From the NCBI GenBank assembly GCA_036397975.1, contig DASWHW010000007.1:1-31064 (forward strand): DNA of 31,064 bases, in the 5' to 3' direction. The notes below the pieces were generated by a model. That model made no database searches, was not told where the DNA came from, and was given only the letters and a program-made list of their open reading frames with translations. Shown here in pieces: positions 17,377-25,601 of the stretch; within the stretch, counting starts at the first letter, position 1, and every line of letters begins with the position of its first letter. Origin of the DNA: SZUA-287 sp036397975 (lineage in GTDB: Bacteria; Bacteroidota; Ignavibacteria; UBA10030; UBA6906). A program made the position numbers and the translations under genes.

Positions 17377-17817
17377 TCACGAATCGTGAAGCTTGAACCG
17401 GATGCGCAGGACGCCATTGGCATACGATGCCGAAATGATCTTGAACGCACCGATCTCTTGCGTGGAACGCACATGTTCTCCCCGGCATGGGCATGCGTCG
17501 TAGTCACCGATTCTGATGATGCGCAGGGTGTCTCCTGTTTCGTCCGGGAGGCGGCCGAGGTCGAACAGCCTCCCGGCTTCCTCTCGTGACATCGTTCCTT
17601 CCGTTACCGGCATGTTCGCTTCAATCACCTCGTTTACCCGTTTCTCGACGTTGCCGAGTTCTTCGTCCGTGAGATCGCGATCAAAGTGGTAATCGCACTT
17701 GGATTTCTTTTTCTCGATATGGGCACTGAACGAGCGACCACGATTGAACATCCGTACCATGGTTTGGTTCAGTATGTGCTCGGCGGAGTGCATGCGTGGA
17801 TCGTATTCTTTCGCCAT
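17377..17817 (-). CDS. AlaX-like stand-alone tRNA-editing domain protein
   Basis: 146 residues resembling the editing (tRNA_SAD) domain of alanyl/threonyl-tRNA synthetases. The zinc site is HSAEH (H10, H14) plus CRGEHV (C111, H115). Such proteins deacylate mischarged tRNA-Ala (Ser or Gly) in trans. It starts 3 nt after the stop of the HMA-AraC gene, so it is co-transcribed with a metal-responsive regulator, an unusual setting. C109 adjacent to the usual site (ACPC) is an extra cysteine. Function as editor is family knowledge; a link to copper stress is inference. Confidence 0.85.
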   Translation of the reverse strand: MAKEYDPRMHSAEHILNQTMVRMFNRGRSFSAHIEKKKSKCDYHFDRDLTDEELGNVEKRVNEVIEANMPVTEGTMSREEAGRLFDLGRLPDETGDTLRIIRIGDYDACPCRGEHVRSTQEIGAFKIISASYANGVLRIRFKLHDS

Positions 17818-17819
17818 TG

Positions 17820-18428
17820 CTACGTTACCTCATCAAGCGGCTTTCGGGTATTTTCCACCATTTTCTTGAACGCGCTTGCGGTCATTCCCGTGACCTGCCT
17901 GAACTGATTGGACAGATGTTGCACACTGCTATACCCAAGCGCATAAGAGATTTCGCTCAGCGTTTGTTCACCATACTTCAGCAGCTCTTTCACACGTTCA
18001 ATCTTCTGAAGGATGATGTACTGTTCGATGGTGATGTTCTCGATGGATGAAAAAAGGGTACTGAGTGCATGATACTCCTGACCAAGTTCTTTCGCTATGT
18101 ACGATGAGTACTTTGGTGGGGCATTGTTCTCCAGGTCTTCTTCGTAGACTAATTTGAGGACCGCGTGCTTAATGCCCTCAATGGTTTTGACACGCCGGTC
18201 TTCGATCAGCTCGAATCCGTTTTCAAGAAGCGCTCGGGCGATTGTTGTCATCCCTCCTTTCTGAATGTCGCCCGCGATGACGACCTCTCCAAGATTGATG
18301 CTGAGGACATCGAGGCCAAGTTTGCTCAACTCATCACTCACGACTTTGATGCATCTTCTGCACACCATGTTCTTGATGAACAAGGAGGTTGTTGTTTTTG
18401 GAGGGTATTTATTTGGTGCGGTGGGCAT
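17820..18428 (-). CDS. AraC-family regulator with N-terminal heavy-metal-associated (HMA) domain
   Basis: 202 residues from the chosen ATG (a frame upstream adds 46 low-complexity residues). Residues 14-78 form a ferredoxin-like HMA domain with a metal-binding MVCRRC motif (C23, C26). A linker follows, then an AraC-type double helix-turn-helix (130-195): ITIEQYIILQKIERVKELL, LSEISYALGYSSVQHLSNQF and RQVTGMTASAFKK. Binding of Cu(I) or a similar soft metal to the HMA would let this protein switch the downstream genes, including copB. It is divergent from the hyf-like operon across a gap of about 350 bp that contains a hairpin. Confidence 0.88.
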   Translation of the reverse strand: MPTAPNKYPPKTTTSLFIKNMVCRRCIKVVSDELSKLGLDVLSINLGEVVIAGDIQKGGMTTIARALLENGFELIEDRRVKTIEGIKHAVLKLVYEEDLENNAPPKYSSYIAKELGQEYHALSTLFSSIENITIEQYIILQKIERVKELLKYGEQTLSEISYALGYSSVQHLSNQFRQVTGMTASAFKKMVENTRKPLDEVT

Positions 18429-18479
18429 ATTCTCTGGGGGAAAATACACATTGAAAAGCAGAACTGCTACAACCGGACT

Positions 18480-18523
18480 GTAGGTTGGGTCTGCCCTCCT
18501 GACGGTAGTCAGGCCCGACCTGC
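18480..18523. repeat. REP-like imperfect palindrome
   Basis: GTAG at the 5' side is followed by a 12-position stem: the arm at 18482-18493 pairs with the arm at 18510-18521 with two G-T mismatches, around a 16-nt loop. An alternative inner hairpin CCTGAC-GGTA-GTCAGG also exists. A GTAG tetranucleotide plus imperfect hairpin is the layout of REP elements mobilised by RAYT transposases, of which a remnant is at 3701. It lies 52 bp upstream of the HMA-AraC start, so a regulatory hairpin is also possible. Only one copy is seen in the window. Confidence 0.5.
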
Positions 18524-18721
18524 AAGAAGCGTGGCCTGTCGTGCACGTTCCTAAGGCGCGATGCACATTGCGTAAGTCGAAAACTGGATAGTCATATTAA
18601 AAAAAATAAATGTTGTTCTGATTTTTTCCCAACTCTTTCCTTCAAATGTCACGTCTCTTTTATTTTCAAAAGTGTTTTGCCTCGATCGCCCGTGAATCGT
18701 GTGCGATACTCGCGGACAATA

Positions 18722-18750
18722 TTGATATTCTTGCCTCATATTGGTATACT
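18722..18750 (+). promoter_or_regulatory. Sigma-70-like promoter of the hyf-like/SulP operon
   Basis: TTGATA, exactly 17 bp, then TATACT: one mismatch per hexamer from the sigma-70 consensus with ideal spacing. It reads toward the hyfB-like gene and predicts a transcript start near 18757. It is the best promoter match I noticed in the window. Many Bacteroidota use a different -33/-7 promoter, so function depends on the host. Confidence 0.5.
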
Positions 18751-18758
18751 TGATACCA
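18742..18758. promoter_or_regulatory. Candidate operator TGGTAT-N5-ATACCA over the -10 box
   Basis: A perfect 6-bp inverted repeat with a 5-bp spacer covers the -10 hexamer and start site of the preceding promoter. That position suits a repressor. No dedicated regulator is in the operon; the divergent HMA-AraC protein or an unlinked factor could bind. Confidence 0.35.
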
Positions 18759-18781
18759 TTTATGATATCTCGAAGCATGAA

Positions 18782-20851
18782 TTGACGAATTTTCAGTTTT
18801 CTGCAGTTTCGTTCATGTTGATGGGTTATGTGGTGGGGGCTTTTCTTCCCGCTCTTCTCAGCATCAATGGGAAAACGCATCGGACGACCGGTGCACCGGT
18901 CGACACGTTGATCAAGAATGCCGGATTCATTATCGCAATGGTCTCCTCCCTTGCGGGTTGTGTCGTCTCTCTCTCGATTCTTCTTTCCGGCGAGCCACTG
19001 CACATTGAACTCCAACAATCGTTCCTCTTTGGCCCGATAGCTCTTCATGCCGACAGACTCTCGGCACTTTTTCTCGGTATCATTTCCCTGCTGTCAGTCG
19101 CGGTTTCATTCTACTCCCTCGGGTACGCAACAGAGTTTCTGCGACGAAAGAACATCGCGGTACTTGTTTTTCTGTATAACATGTTTCTTCTGTCGATGGT
19201 TGGCGTCGTCCTTGCGGATCATGCAGTGCTCTTTCTCTTTATCTGGGAGGGAATGTCTCTGACGACCTACTTCCTGATTAATTACGAGCATGAGGATCCT
19301 GCTTCACGGCGGGCCGCATTTCTGTATGTCGTTATGACCCACGTTGGGACTGCTCTCCTCATCGTTATGTTTGTACTCCTGTATTCGTACACCGGTTCGT
19401 TCAGCTTCGCATCCTTCAGGGGGGCTGGATCGCACCTTCCCCCATTCGTTCAATCGGTGATCTTCCTCTGTGCAACTGTTGGCTTTGGTATCAAGGCAGG
19501 TATCATCCCATTCCATATTTGGCTTCCGGAGGCACATCCGGCGGCGCCGTCGAACATTTCAGCGTTGATGTCAGGGGTGATGATTAAGACCGGCATTTAT
19601 GGTATGGTGCGCGTCTATTTCGACTTTCTCGGGCCTGACATTCCGGAATGGTGGGGAATAGCTATCCTGATCATCGCGGTCACATCGTCCGTGCTGGGTG
19701 TTCTCTACGCGCTCATGGAACATGACCTGAAACGTTTGCTGGCTTTTCACAGCATTGAAAATATCGGGATCATCCTGATGGGTGTTGGCGGGGCTTTACT
19801 TTTCGCTTCGCTGGGACAAAAACCGCTTGCGTCGATTGCACTGATTGCCGGGTTGTATCATGTGCTGAATCACGCAACATTCAAAGGACTTCTCTTCCTT
19901 GGTGCTGGTTCTGTCCTTCATGCAACGCATTCCAGGAACATCGAAGAGCTTGGTGGACTCATCAAGAGGATGCCTTGGACTTCTTTTTTCTTCCTCATCG
20001 GTGCGATGGCAATCTCTGCGCTGCCCCCGCTCAATGGGTTTGTCAGCGAGTGGCTGACATTTCAGGCACTTCTTCTCGGCTTTCATGCCTCTGACCTTGC
20101 GGTGAAGATTGCAATCCCGCTCACCGTTGCGCTCCTTGCCTTGACGGGCGCTCTCGCAGCGGCCTGCTTTGTGAAAGCGTTTGGCATAACATTCCTGGGT
20201 CTCCCACGCTCAAAGAAAGCCGAGCGTGCTCGCGAGTCTTCGTTCCCAATGATCGGCGCAATGGGATTTCTGGCTGCTGTATGCTTCGCCCTCGGGGTTG
20301 CGCCCGGATATGTCGTGTCTCTGCTCAGCCCGCTTGCCGGTTCGTTATTGAGAACCCACCTTCCCGGGGAGATTGCGCTGAATGGAGGTATGTTGCTCAT
20401 CCCGCAGAGTGCGTCGATGAGTATTTCACCTCCCGTGCTTACTGCTTTGCTTGTTGGAATGATACTGATCCCTATTGCTGTGGGGTATTTCTTTGGTGGG
20501 AAACTTCGCAAACGAGCAACCGTCACCTGGGCGTGCGGATTACAAAAGCTTACGCCAGGCATGCAGTATTCAGCGACTGGATTCAGCAAACCTATCAGAA
20601 TGATTTTCTCAAATATCTTCCGCGCAACCCACGAAATCGAAATTTCCGAAGAGACTTCTCCCTATTTCCGTCCCAATATTGTTTATGAGCTCAAGACGGA
20701 ATCCGTGTTTTTGAAATACTTCTACGAACCCCTCAACAATTTCTTCGGGCGTGCTTTTCGCAGGTTTGGCAAGATTCAAACCGGACACATTCAGTCGTAT
20801 CTTCTCTATATTTTTGTCACTCTTGTTCTTCTTCTTCTCTTTGCCCGGTGA
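18782..20851 (+). CDS. HyfB-like antiporter subunit (NuoL/ND5 family) of Ehr-type complex
   Basis: About 689 residues from a TTG lying downstream of the promoter; ATG at 18815 would cut into the first helix, and the frame stays open up to 18677. E. coli HyfB is of similar length. Many membrane helices form the proton-antiporter core, with FLFIWEGMSLTTYFLINYEH, GFGIKAGIIPFHIWLPEAHP (conserved lysine in the pumping channel), a conserved histidine helix (LYHVLNHATFKGLLFLGAG) and ALPPLNGFVSEW. A hydrophilic segment and a final helix follow, as in hydrogenase-4-type B subunits. Predicted to conduct H+ or Na+. The stop overlaps the next gene. Confidence 0.92.
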   Translation: MTNFQFSAVSFMLMGYVVGAFLPALLSINGKTHRTTGAPVDTLIKNAGFIIAMVSSLAGCVVSLSILLSGEPLHIELQQSFLFGPIALHADRLSALFLGIISLLSVAVSFYSLGYATEFLRRKNIAVLVFLYNMFLLSMVGVVLADHAVLFLFIWEGMSLTTYFLINYEHEDPASRRAAFLYVVMTHVGTALLIVMFVLLYSYTGSFSFASFRGAGSHLPPFVQSVIFLCATVGFGIKAGIIPFHIWLPEAHPAAPSNISALMSGVMIKTGIYGMVRVYFDFLGPDIPEWWGIAILIIAVTSSVLGVLYALMEHDLKRLLAFHSIENIGIILMGVGGALLFASLGQKPLASIALIAGLYHVLNHATFKGLLFLGAGSVLHATHSRNIEELGGLIKRMPWTSFFFLIGAMAISALPPLNGFVSEWLTFQALLLGFHASDLAVKIAIPLTVALLALTGALAAACFVKAFGITFLGLPRSKKAERARESSFPMIGAMGFLAAVCFALGVAPGYVVSLLSPLAGSLLRTHLPGEIALNGGMLLIPQSASMSISPPVLTALLVGMILIPIAVGYFFGGKLRKRATVTWACGLQKLTPGMQYSATGFSKPIRMIFSNIFRATHEIEISEETSPYFRPNIVYELKTESVFLKYFYEPLNNFFGRAFRRFGKIQTGHIQSYLLYIFVTLVLLLLFAR

Positions 20852-21804
20852 ACGATCTTTTCGCAATCATAGGACAGTCATTGCTCCAGTTGCTGCTGGT
20901 ACTTGCCACGGCCCCGCTGATAAGCGGAATTATCAAGAAGATAAAAGCCCGGTTGGAGCGTAGGCGAGGTGCGAGCGTACTCCAGCCGTATTTCGATCTT
21001 GCAAAACTGATGAGAAAAGAGGTCGTTGTTTCCTCGGTTTCGTCCTGGCTGTTTCGAGCAACACCCTACCTCGTGTTTACTTCCACCCTTGTCATCGTTC
21101 TGCTTGTGCCGACGGTGGTGACGCCCGTTTCCCTGCACTGGGTCGGTGACATTATCACTGTCATTTATCTCTTTGCTTTCGGAAGGTTTTTTGTGGCGCT
21201 TGTGGGCCTTGATACAGGCAGCGCATTTGGGGGGCTTGGTTCGAGTCGTGAAATGTCCATCGCATCCATTATTGAACCCGCGATGATGCTTGCCATTTTT
21301 ACCGCAGCGGTTACTGCCGGTTCCACGAATTTGAGCGTTATCGTTGACAATCTTACGACCACGCCTGCATCCATGATGAACCCGGCCCATCTTCTTGCCT
21401 TCTCCGGTTTGTTCGTTGTTGCGCTTGCGGAAACAGGACGGGTGCCGATCGATAACCCGGCCACGCACCTTGAGCTGACGATGATCCATGAGGCAATGAT
21501 CCTGGAGTATTCCGGACGATACCTTGCCTTTATCGAATGGTCATCACAAATAAAATTGATGATATTTCTTGCGCTTCTATCGAACATATTTTTTCCCATC
21601 GGCATGGCAACAACGTGGGCTCCTTGGGCATTGGTTGTGGGGAGTGTTGCTTTTTTTTCGAAGGTCGTCGCGCTGGCAGTGATCGTTGCAGTCGTCGAAT
21701 CGACGAATGCAAAACTCCGCCTCTTCCGGGTACCCGAACTTCTGATGGTGGCATTTATTCTTTCGCTCTTAGCGTTGTTTCTCTATTTTATCGTCGGCGG
21801 ATAG
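20848..21804 (+). CDS. HyfC-like membrane subunit (NuoH/ND1 family)
   Basis: 318 residues, the anchor subunit between the membrane arm and the redox arm. It starts with GTG inside GTGA, overlapping the hyfB-like stop. Family motifs are RRGASVLQPYFDLAKLMRKE near the N-terminus, GLDTGSAFGGLGSSREM, and ALAETGRVPIDNPATHLEL with EAMILEYSGR on the loop facing the Fe-S subunit. About eight membrane helices. Acidic residues of the coupling channel region (E, D in the PIDNPATHLELTM loop) are kept, implying that the coupling function survives. Confidence 0.93.
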   Translation: MNDLFAIIGQSLLQLLLVLATAPLISGIIKKIKARLERRRGASVLQPYFDLAKLMRKEVVVSSVSSWLFRATPYLVFTSTLVIVLLVPTVVTPVSLHWVGDIITVIYLFAFGRFFVALVGLDTGSAFGGLGSSREMSIASIIEPAMMLAIFTAAVTAGSTNLSVIVDNLTTTPASMMNPAHLLAFSGLFVVALAETGRVPIDNPATHLELTMIHEAMILEYSGRYLAFIEWSSQIKLMIFLALLSNIFFPIGMATTWAPWALVVGSVAFFSKVVALAVIVAVVESTNAKLRLFRVPELLMVAFILSLLALFLYFIVGG

Positions 21805-21805
21805 G

Positions 21806-22483
21806 ATGGCTCTCACCAATCTCCAGATCATCAGCTTACTCATCGATATTTTTGCAGCGGCAATCCTCGTAACGGCATTTCTCATTGTCTCCAGCCGGAG
21901 CCTCGTGTTCTATATAAGGTTGTTCGCTGTCCAGTCCTTCTTCCTTGGCGTAGTGGCGTTCCTGGTTGTCCTCGGGTATGGAGAAACACACATCCTTATC
22001 GCCGCGGTTCTCACGATCGCCATCAAGGCGGTCGCCATTCCGGTAGTACTCACGAAGGTGATCGAACGACTGCACGTACGGAAGGAAATTGATTTCATTG
22101 TGAACGTTTCCGTGTCGTTATTGCTGTGTGGCGTCATCGTTATTCTTGCAGATTCGGTGGCGAACTCGATTCTGAGCGGACAACAAGACAATGCTTCCGG
22201 AGTGTCAAGGGTGTTGTCTGTTTCCATCGCAGTGATGCTTATCGGTCTGTTCATCATGATGTCACGGAAGAAGGCCGTTACTCAAATCGTTGGATTGCTC
22301 ACCATGGAAAATGGTATTTTTCTTTCAGGCCTTTCGATTACGTACGGGATGCCGCTCATTGTTGAGGTTGGTATCTTCTTTGACATTCTCATCGCTGTCC
22401 TTATTCTCGGGGTGTTTGTCTTTCGCATCAGTAAAACATTTGAATCGATCAGTATCGAGTCGCTCAGGAGCTTACGCCATTGA
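21806..22483 (+). CDS. HyfE-like membrane subunit (NuoK-like)
   Basis: 225 residues with about seven membrane helices. The central part resembles NuoK: IAAVLTIAIKAVAIPVVLTK, and a later GLLTMENGIFLSGL with the conserved glutamate. Size and order match HyfE of hydrogenase 4. It begins one base after the hyfC-like stop, with AGG before the ATG. Confidence 0.88.
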   Translation: MALTNLQIISLLIDIFAAAILVTAFLIVSSRSLVFYIRLFAVQSFFLGVVAFLVVLGYGETHILIAAVLTIAIKAVAIPVVLTKVIERLHVRKEIDFIVNVSVSLLLCGVIVILADSVANSILSGQQDNASGVSRVLSVSIAVMLIGLFIMMSRKKAVTQIVGLLTMENGIFLSGLSITYGMPLIVEVGIFFDILIAVLILGVFVFRISKTFESISIESLRSLRH

Positions 22484-23952
22484 ATACAATCCTCTTTGCG
22501 TTGCTCCTTGGTTTTCCCGTGATTGGTACGATTCTCTGCGGCCTGTTGCACAAGAGAAGAGTTCTCGAACGAGTGTCCACGATTTGTTCCGGGCTGACGT
22601 TTCTCTCGGCCTTCTGGCTGATTTGGAAAGTGGTTCAAGAGACCAATATCAGTTCTCCGGACGGTTGGTGGTATGCCGACGGGCTATCCGCGTATATCGC
22701 GGTTATTGTCTCCGGCAGCGCGTTCATTGTGACGCTCTATTCTGTGGGGTACCTGCGTCGCCAGATTCGTCAACGGAAGGTCGGTGGTCCGAAGGTATGG
22801 CAGTATTATTTCTTGCTCAACGCATTTCTCTTTACAATGATGTTCGTCCTGCTCTCGAACAATCTCGGATTCCTCTGGATTGGGGCCGAAGCAACAACGC
22901 TGGCGACGGCGTTTCTTGTGGCGTTTTATGAACGGGAAAGTTCCATTGAAGCTGCATGGAAATATGTGATCATTTGTTCCGTTGGCATTGCGCTGGCGCT
23001 GTTTGGTATTATTCTCACATACTTTTCTGCCCTCCACGTCATCCCTGCACCTGACAATGCGTTGAACTGGTCGTCGCTTATGCTCGTGGCGAAAGAGCTT
23101 GATCCGGCGGTGCTCAAGCTTGCGCTCATTTTTGTCCTGGTCGGCTTTGGGACAAAAGCGGGGCTTGCTCCCATGCACACATGGAAACCGGATGCATACG
23201 GGGAGGCACCCGCGCCGATCAGTGCCCTCATGGCGGCAGGGTTGGTCAATGTGGCGCTGTATGCAATCATGAGGTTTTACATCCTCGTCAACAAGGCGGT
23301 GGACGGTGGATTTGCCTCTACACTCTTCATCATCTTCGGCCTCGTTTCAATGGGTGTCGCAGTACCGTTTGTTTTTTTGCAGAAGGACTTCAAGAAATTG
23401 CTCGCCTACTCCAGTGTCGAGCATGTCGGCATTATTGTCTTCGCGATTGGTCTTGGAACTCCGTTATCCTTCTTCGCGGCTTTGCTTCATCTTCTTAACA
23501 ATGCGGTGGGCAAAACGCTTCTCTTCCTCACCGCCGGCAATATCCGGATGGCGTATCGGACAAAACTGATGGGGAGAGTGACCGGAGCAATCAAAGTAAT
23601 GCCAGTCTCCTCAACGTTCCTCATTCTGGGAGTGTTTGCGATAACGGGATGGCCCCCGTTTGGAGTTTTCGTCAGCGAGCTTACCATCATCAGTGCCGGG
23701 TTTGCAAGCGACACACCGGTGCCGTCGCTCATTTTCATATTGTTTCTTGCAACGATTTTTGTTGGCTTTATCAACTCCACCGCACGAATGATCTTTGGCG
23801 TACCGCGGACGGCAGTCAAAGGGCATGAAGCAGACCCATTTTCGCTTGTGCTTCTGGGGTTGTTGCTTGCGGCTCTTCTCTTGCTCGGGGTCTTCATGCC
23901 GTCGTCATTGCAGTTGTGCATTCAGAATGCGGTAACCGTTTTATGCGGGTAA
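22480..23952 (+). CDS. HyfF-like antiporter subunit (NuoN/NuoM family)
   Basis: 490 residues, fourteen or so membrane helices. Antiporter features are FLWIGAEATTLATAFLVAFY, GFGTKAGLAPMHTWKPDAYG (conserved lysine), KDFKKLLAYSSVEHVG and LLHLLNNAVGKTLLFL (histidine helix replaced by LLNNA around it). It starts with TTG in a TTGA overlap with the hyfE-like stop, showing tight coupling. With the HyfB-like protein, the complex would have two antiporter-type channels. Confidence 0.92.
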   Translation: MNTILFALLLGFPVIGTILCGLLHKRRVLERVSTICSGLTFLSAFWLIWKVVQETNISSPDGWWYADGLSAYIAVIVSGSAFIVTLYSVGYLRRQIRQRKVGGPKVWQYYFLLNAFLFTMMFVLLSNNLGFLWIGAEATTLATAFLVAFYERESSIEAAWKYVIICSVGIALALFGIILTYFSALHVIPAPDNALNWSSLMLVAKELDPAVLKLALIFVLVGFGTKAGLAPMHTWKPDAYGEAPAPISALMAAGLVNVALYAIMRFYILVNKAVDGGFASTLFIIFGLVSMGVAVPFVFLQKDFKKLLAYSSVEHVGIIVFAIGLGTPLSFFAALLHLLNNAVGKTLLFLTAGNIRMAYRTKLMGRVTGAIKVMPVSSTFLILGVFAITGWPPFGVFVSELTIISAGFASDTPVPSLIFILFLATIFVGFINSTARMIFGVPRTAVKGHEADPFSLVLLGLLLAALLLLGVFMPSSLQLCIQNAVTVLCG

Positions 23953-23955
23953 GGG

Positions 23956-25551
23956 ATGACAAGTAAACAACAATACATTGCGCTGATTGAACAGTCTCTT
24001 GGAGACCGGCTCCACTTTGGCAAAGGCGTTGCCCCGAACGAGGTGCATGTGTCGTTGCGACCGGAATCCCTGAGCTCGCTGCCAGAGTTATGTTCATTGT
24101 TCGTTCAATCGCTGAAGGCGCGGTTTACCACTCTCGTTGCGAATGATGAGCGTTCGCTCAATGGCAAATTTGTTCTCTCCTATGTCTTTTCTCTTCCATC
24201 GGACGATCTGTTCCTGATTCTTGAGGTACCTGTCGATCCGCGCCACGCGGAAGTTCCTTCAATCAGCGGAGTTCTCGAAAGCGCAAATTGGTTTGAACGG
24301 GAAATCAAAGACTCGTTTGGAATTATTGCGTTCCCAAATATCTACAGTCTGTCTTCTCATCCTGACTGGCCGGAAGACGTGCACCCGATGCTGAAGGATT
24401 TCCATCCTGATACCCGTGTCCCCCGCGTGAAAGGGTCAATGGAGTTCAAGCACGTTGAGGGGGAAGGTGTGTTTGAGATCCCTGTCGGCCCCGTCCATGC
24501 AGGTATTATAGAGCCGGGGCACTTCCGATTTAGTGTGGCGGGCGAACCGATCATCAATCTCGATATTCAGCTTTTCTATACGCATAAAGGAACCGAAAAG
24601 ATCGCAGAAGGGAAATCGCCGCACCAGGCACTCTTCCTGGCCGAGCGGATTTCAGGCGATTCTTCGTTCGGGCATGCCCTCGCGTTTTGCCATAGCATCG
24701 AACGATTGTGTCAGTGCGAAATTCCTCATCGGGCCATCGTCATCCGGACGATGCTGTTGGAACTGGAAAGACTCTACAACCACATTGGAGATGTCGGTGC
24801 AATACTTCTCGATGTGGGCTTTCCCGTCGGGGCCTCAGTTGCGTTTGAACTCAAGGAACGATTTCTCCGCCTCAACGAGATCGTGACGGGTTCCAGGTTG
24901 CTCCGCGGGGTTGCGGCCATTGGTGGTGTCCGCAGAGACCCCGAAGACACATCTCTGAAACGTAATGAATTTCAAGAGATGCTCGTGACCGGAAAGAAAT
25001 CATTCGAACAAATCGTCGAGCTTGTCCAATCCAGTTCATCTGTTCTTGACCGATTGGAAACGACAGGGACCCTGAGTCGCACCGATGCACACCGACTCGG
25101 AGTCACCGGTATCGCCGCAAGAGCATCCGGCTGGAACCGGGATTTCCGGAGAGACCATCCTCACTGTGCATACCCGTATGTCCAGTTCGGAGTCGCGGTG
25201 CGCGAAGAGGGAGATGTACTTGCGCGAATGAATGTGCGAATTGACGAGGTGCGTGAGTCCTTTGCGCTTCTTGAGCAATTGTTCCATCAGCATCGGGGAG
25301 AGCCGGTCCTCGTCTCCATTGCCACGATTCCCCCCTTGCAAAAAGCGCTTGGATATGTGGAAGGCTGGAGAGGGGAGATTGTCCACTGGATGATGACAGA
25401 CAGGAACGGAAACATCTACCGCTGGAAAATTACAGACCCATCGTTCCATAACTGGCGAGCCCTCAAGGTCGCCGTGCGTAACAATATCGTCCCGGATTTT
25501 CCGGTGATTAACAAGAGTTTCAATCTATCCTATTCTGGCAATGACCGTTAG
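23956..25551 (+). CDS. HyfG-like NuoC-NuoD fusion subunit lacking all NiFe cysteines (Ehr-type)
   Basis: 531 residues: a NuoC-like domain (1-165, with WFEREIKDSFGI) fused to a NuoD/large-subunit domain. HyfG/HycE-like landmarks are GPVHAGIIEPGHF, HKGTEKIAEG, LLELERLYNHIGDVG, GGVRRD and ASGWNRDFRRDHP. In active hydrogenases the first CxxC lies in RVCGICGFAH; here it is RISGDSSFGH (231-240), both Cys changed to Ser. The second CxxC (DPCYSC) is SFNLSYSG at 521-528, with Ser and Gly. NiFe binding is therefore ruled out. Loss of all four ligands in an otherwise well-preserved protein is the hallmark of Ehr complexes. The physiological reaction is unknown. Confidence 0.93.
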   Translation: MTSKQQYIALIEQSLGDRLHFGKGVAPNEVHVSLRPESLSSLPELCSLFVQSLKARFTTLVANDERSLNGKFVLSYVFSLPSDDLFLILEVPVDPRHAEVPSISGVLESANWFEREIKDSFGIIAFPNIYSLSSHPDWPEDVHPMLKDFHPDTRVPRVKGSMEFKHVEGEGVFEIPVGPVHAGIIEPGHFRFSVAGEPIINLDIQLFYTHKGTEKIAEGKSPHQALFLAERISGDSSFGHALAFCHSIERLCQCEIPHRAIVIRTMLLELERLYNHIGDVGAILLDVGFPVGASVAFELKERFLRLNEIVTGSRLLRGVAAIGGVRRDPEDTSLKRNEFQEMLVTGKKSFEQIVELVQSSSSVLDRLETTGTLSRTDAHRLGVTGIAARASGWNRDFRRDHPHCAYPYVQFGVAVREEGDVLARMNVRIDEVRESFALLEQLFHQHRGEPVLVSIATIPPLQKALGYVEGWRGEIVHWMMTDRNGNIYRWKITDPSFHNWRALKVAVRNNIVPDFPVINKSFNLSYSGNDR

Positions 25552-25601
25552 CGAGGATACGATTTTCCATCATCCACCGCGAGAAAGGGTGCACCGTTGT
25601 A

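Noticed and set aside
17377..17389. Palindrome TCACGA-A-TCGTGA upstream of copB as a copper operator
   Set aside because: It overlaps the alaX stop codon, is 200 bp from copB and a 6-bp arm repeat is expected by chance several times in this length.
19304..19537. Minus-strand open frames throughout the hyf-like region
   Set aside because: They are antisense shadows of membrane-protein genes, with highly charged low-complexity translations and no start signals.
18782..25551. Respiratory complex I (nuo) operon
   Set aside because: Gene order, the NuoC-D fusion with HyfG features and absence of NuoE/F/G and other nuo genes fit a Hyf/Ehr cluster better.
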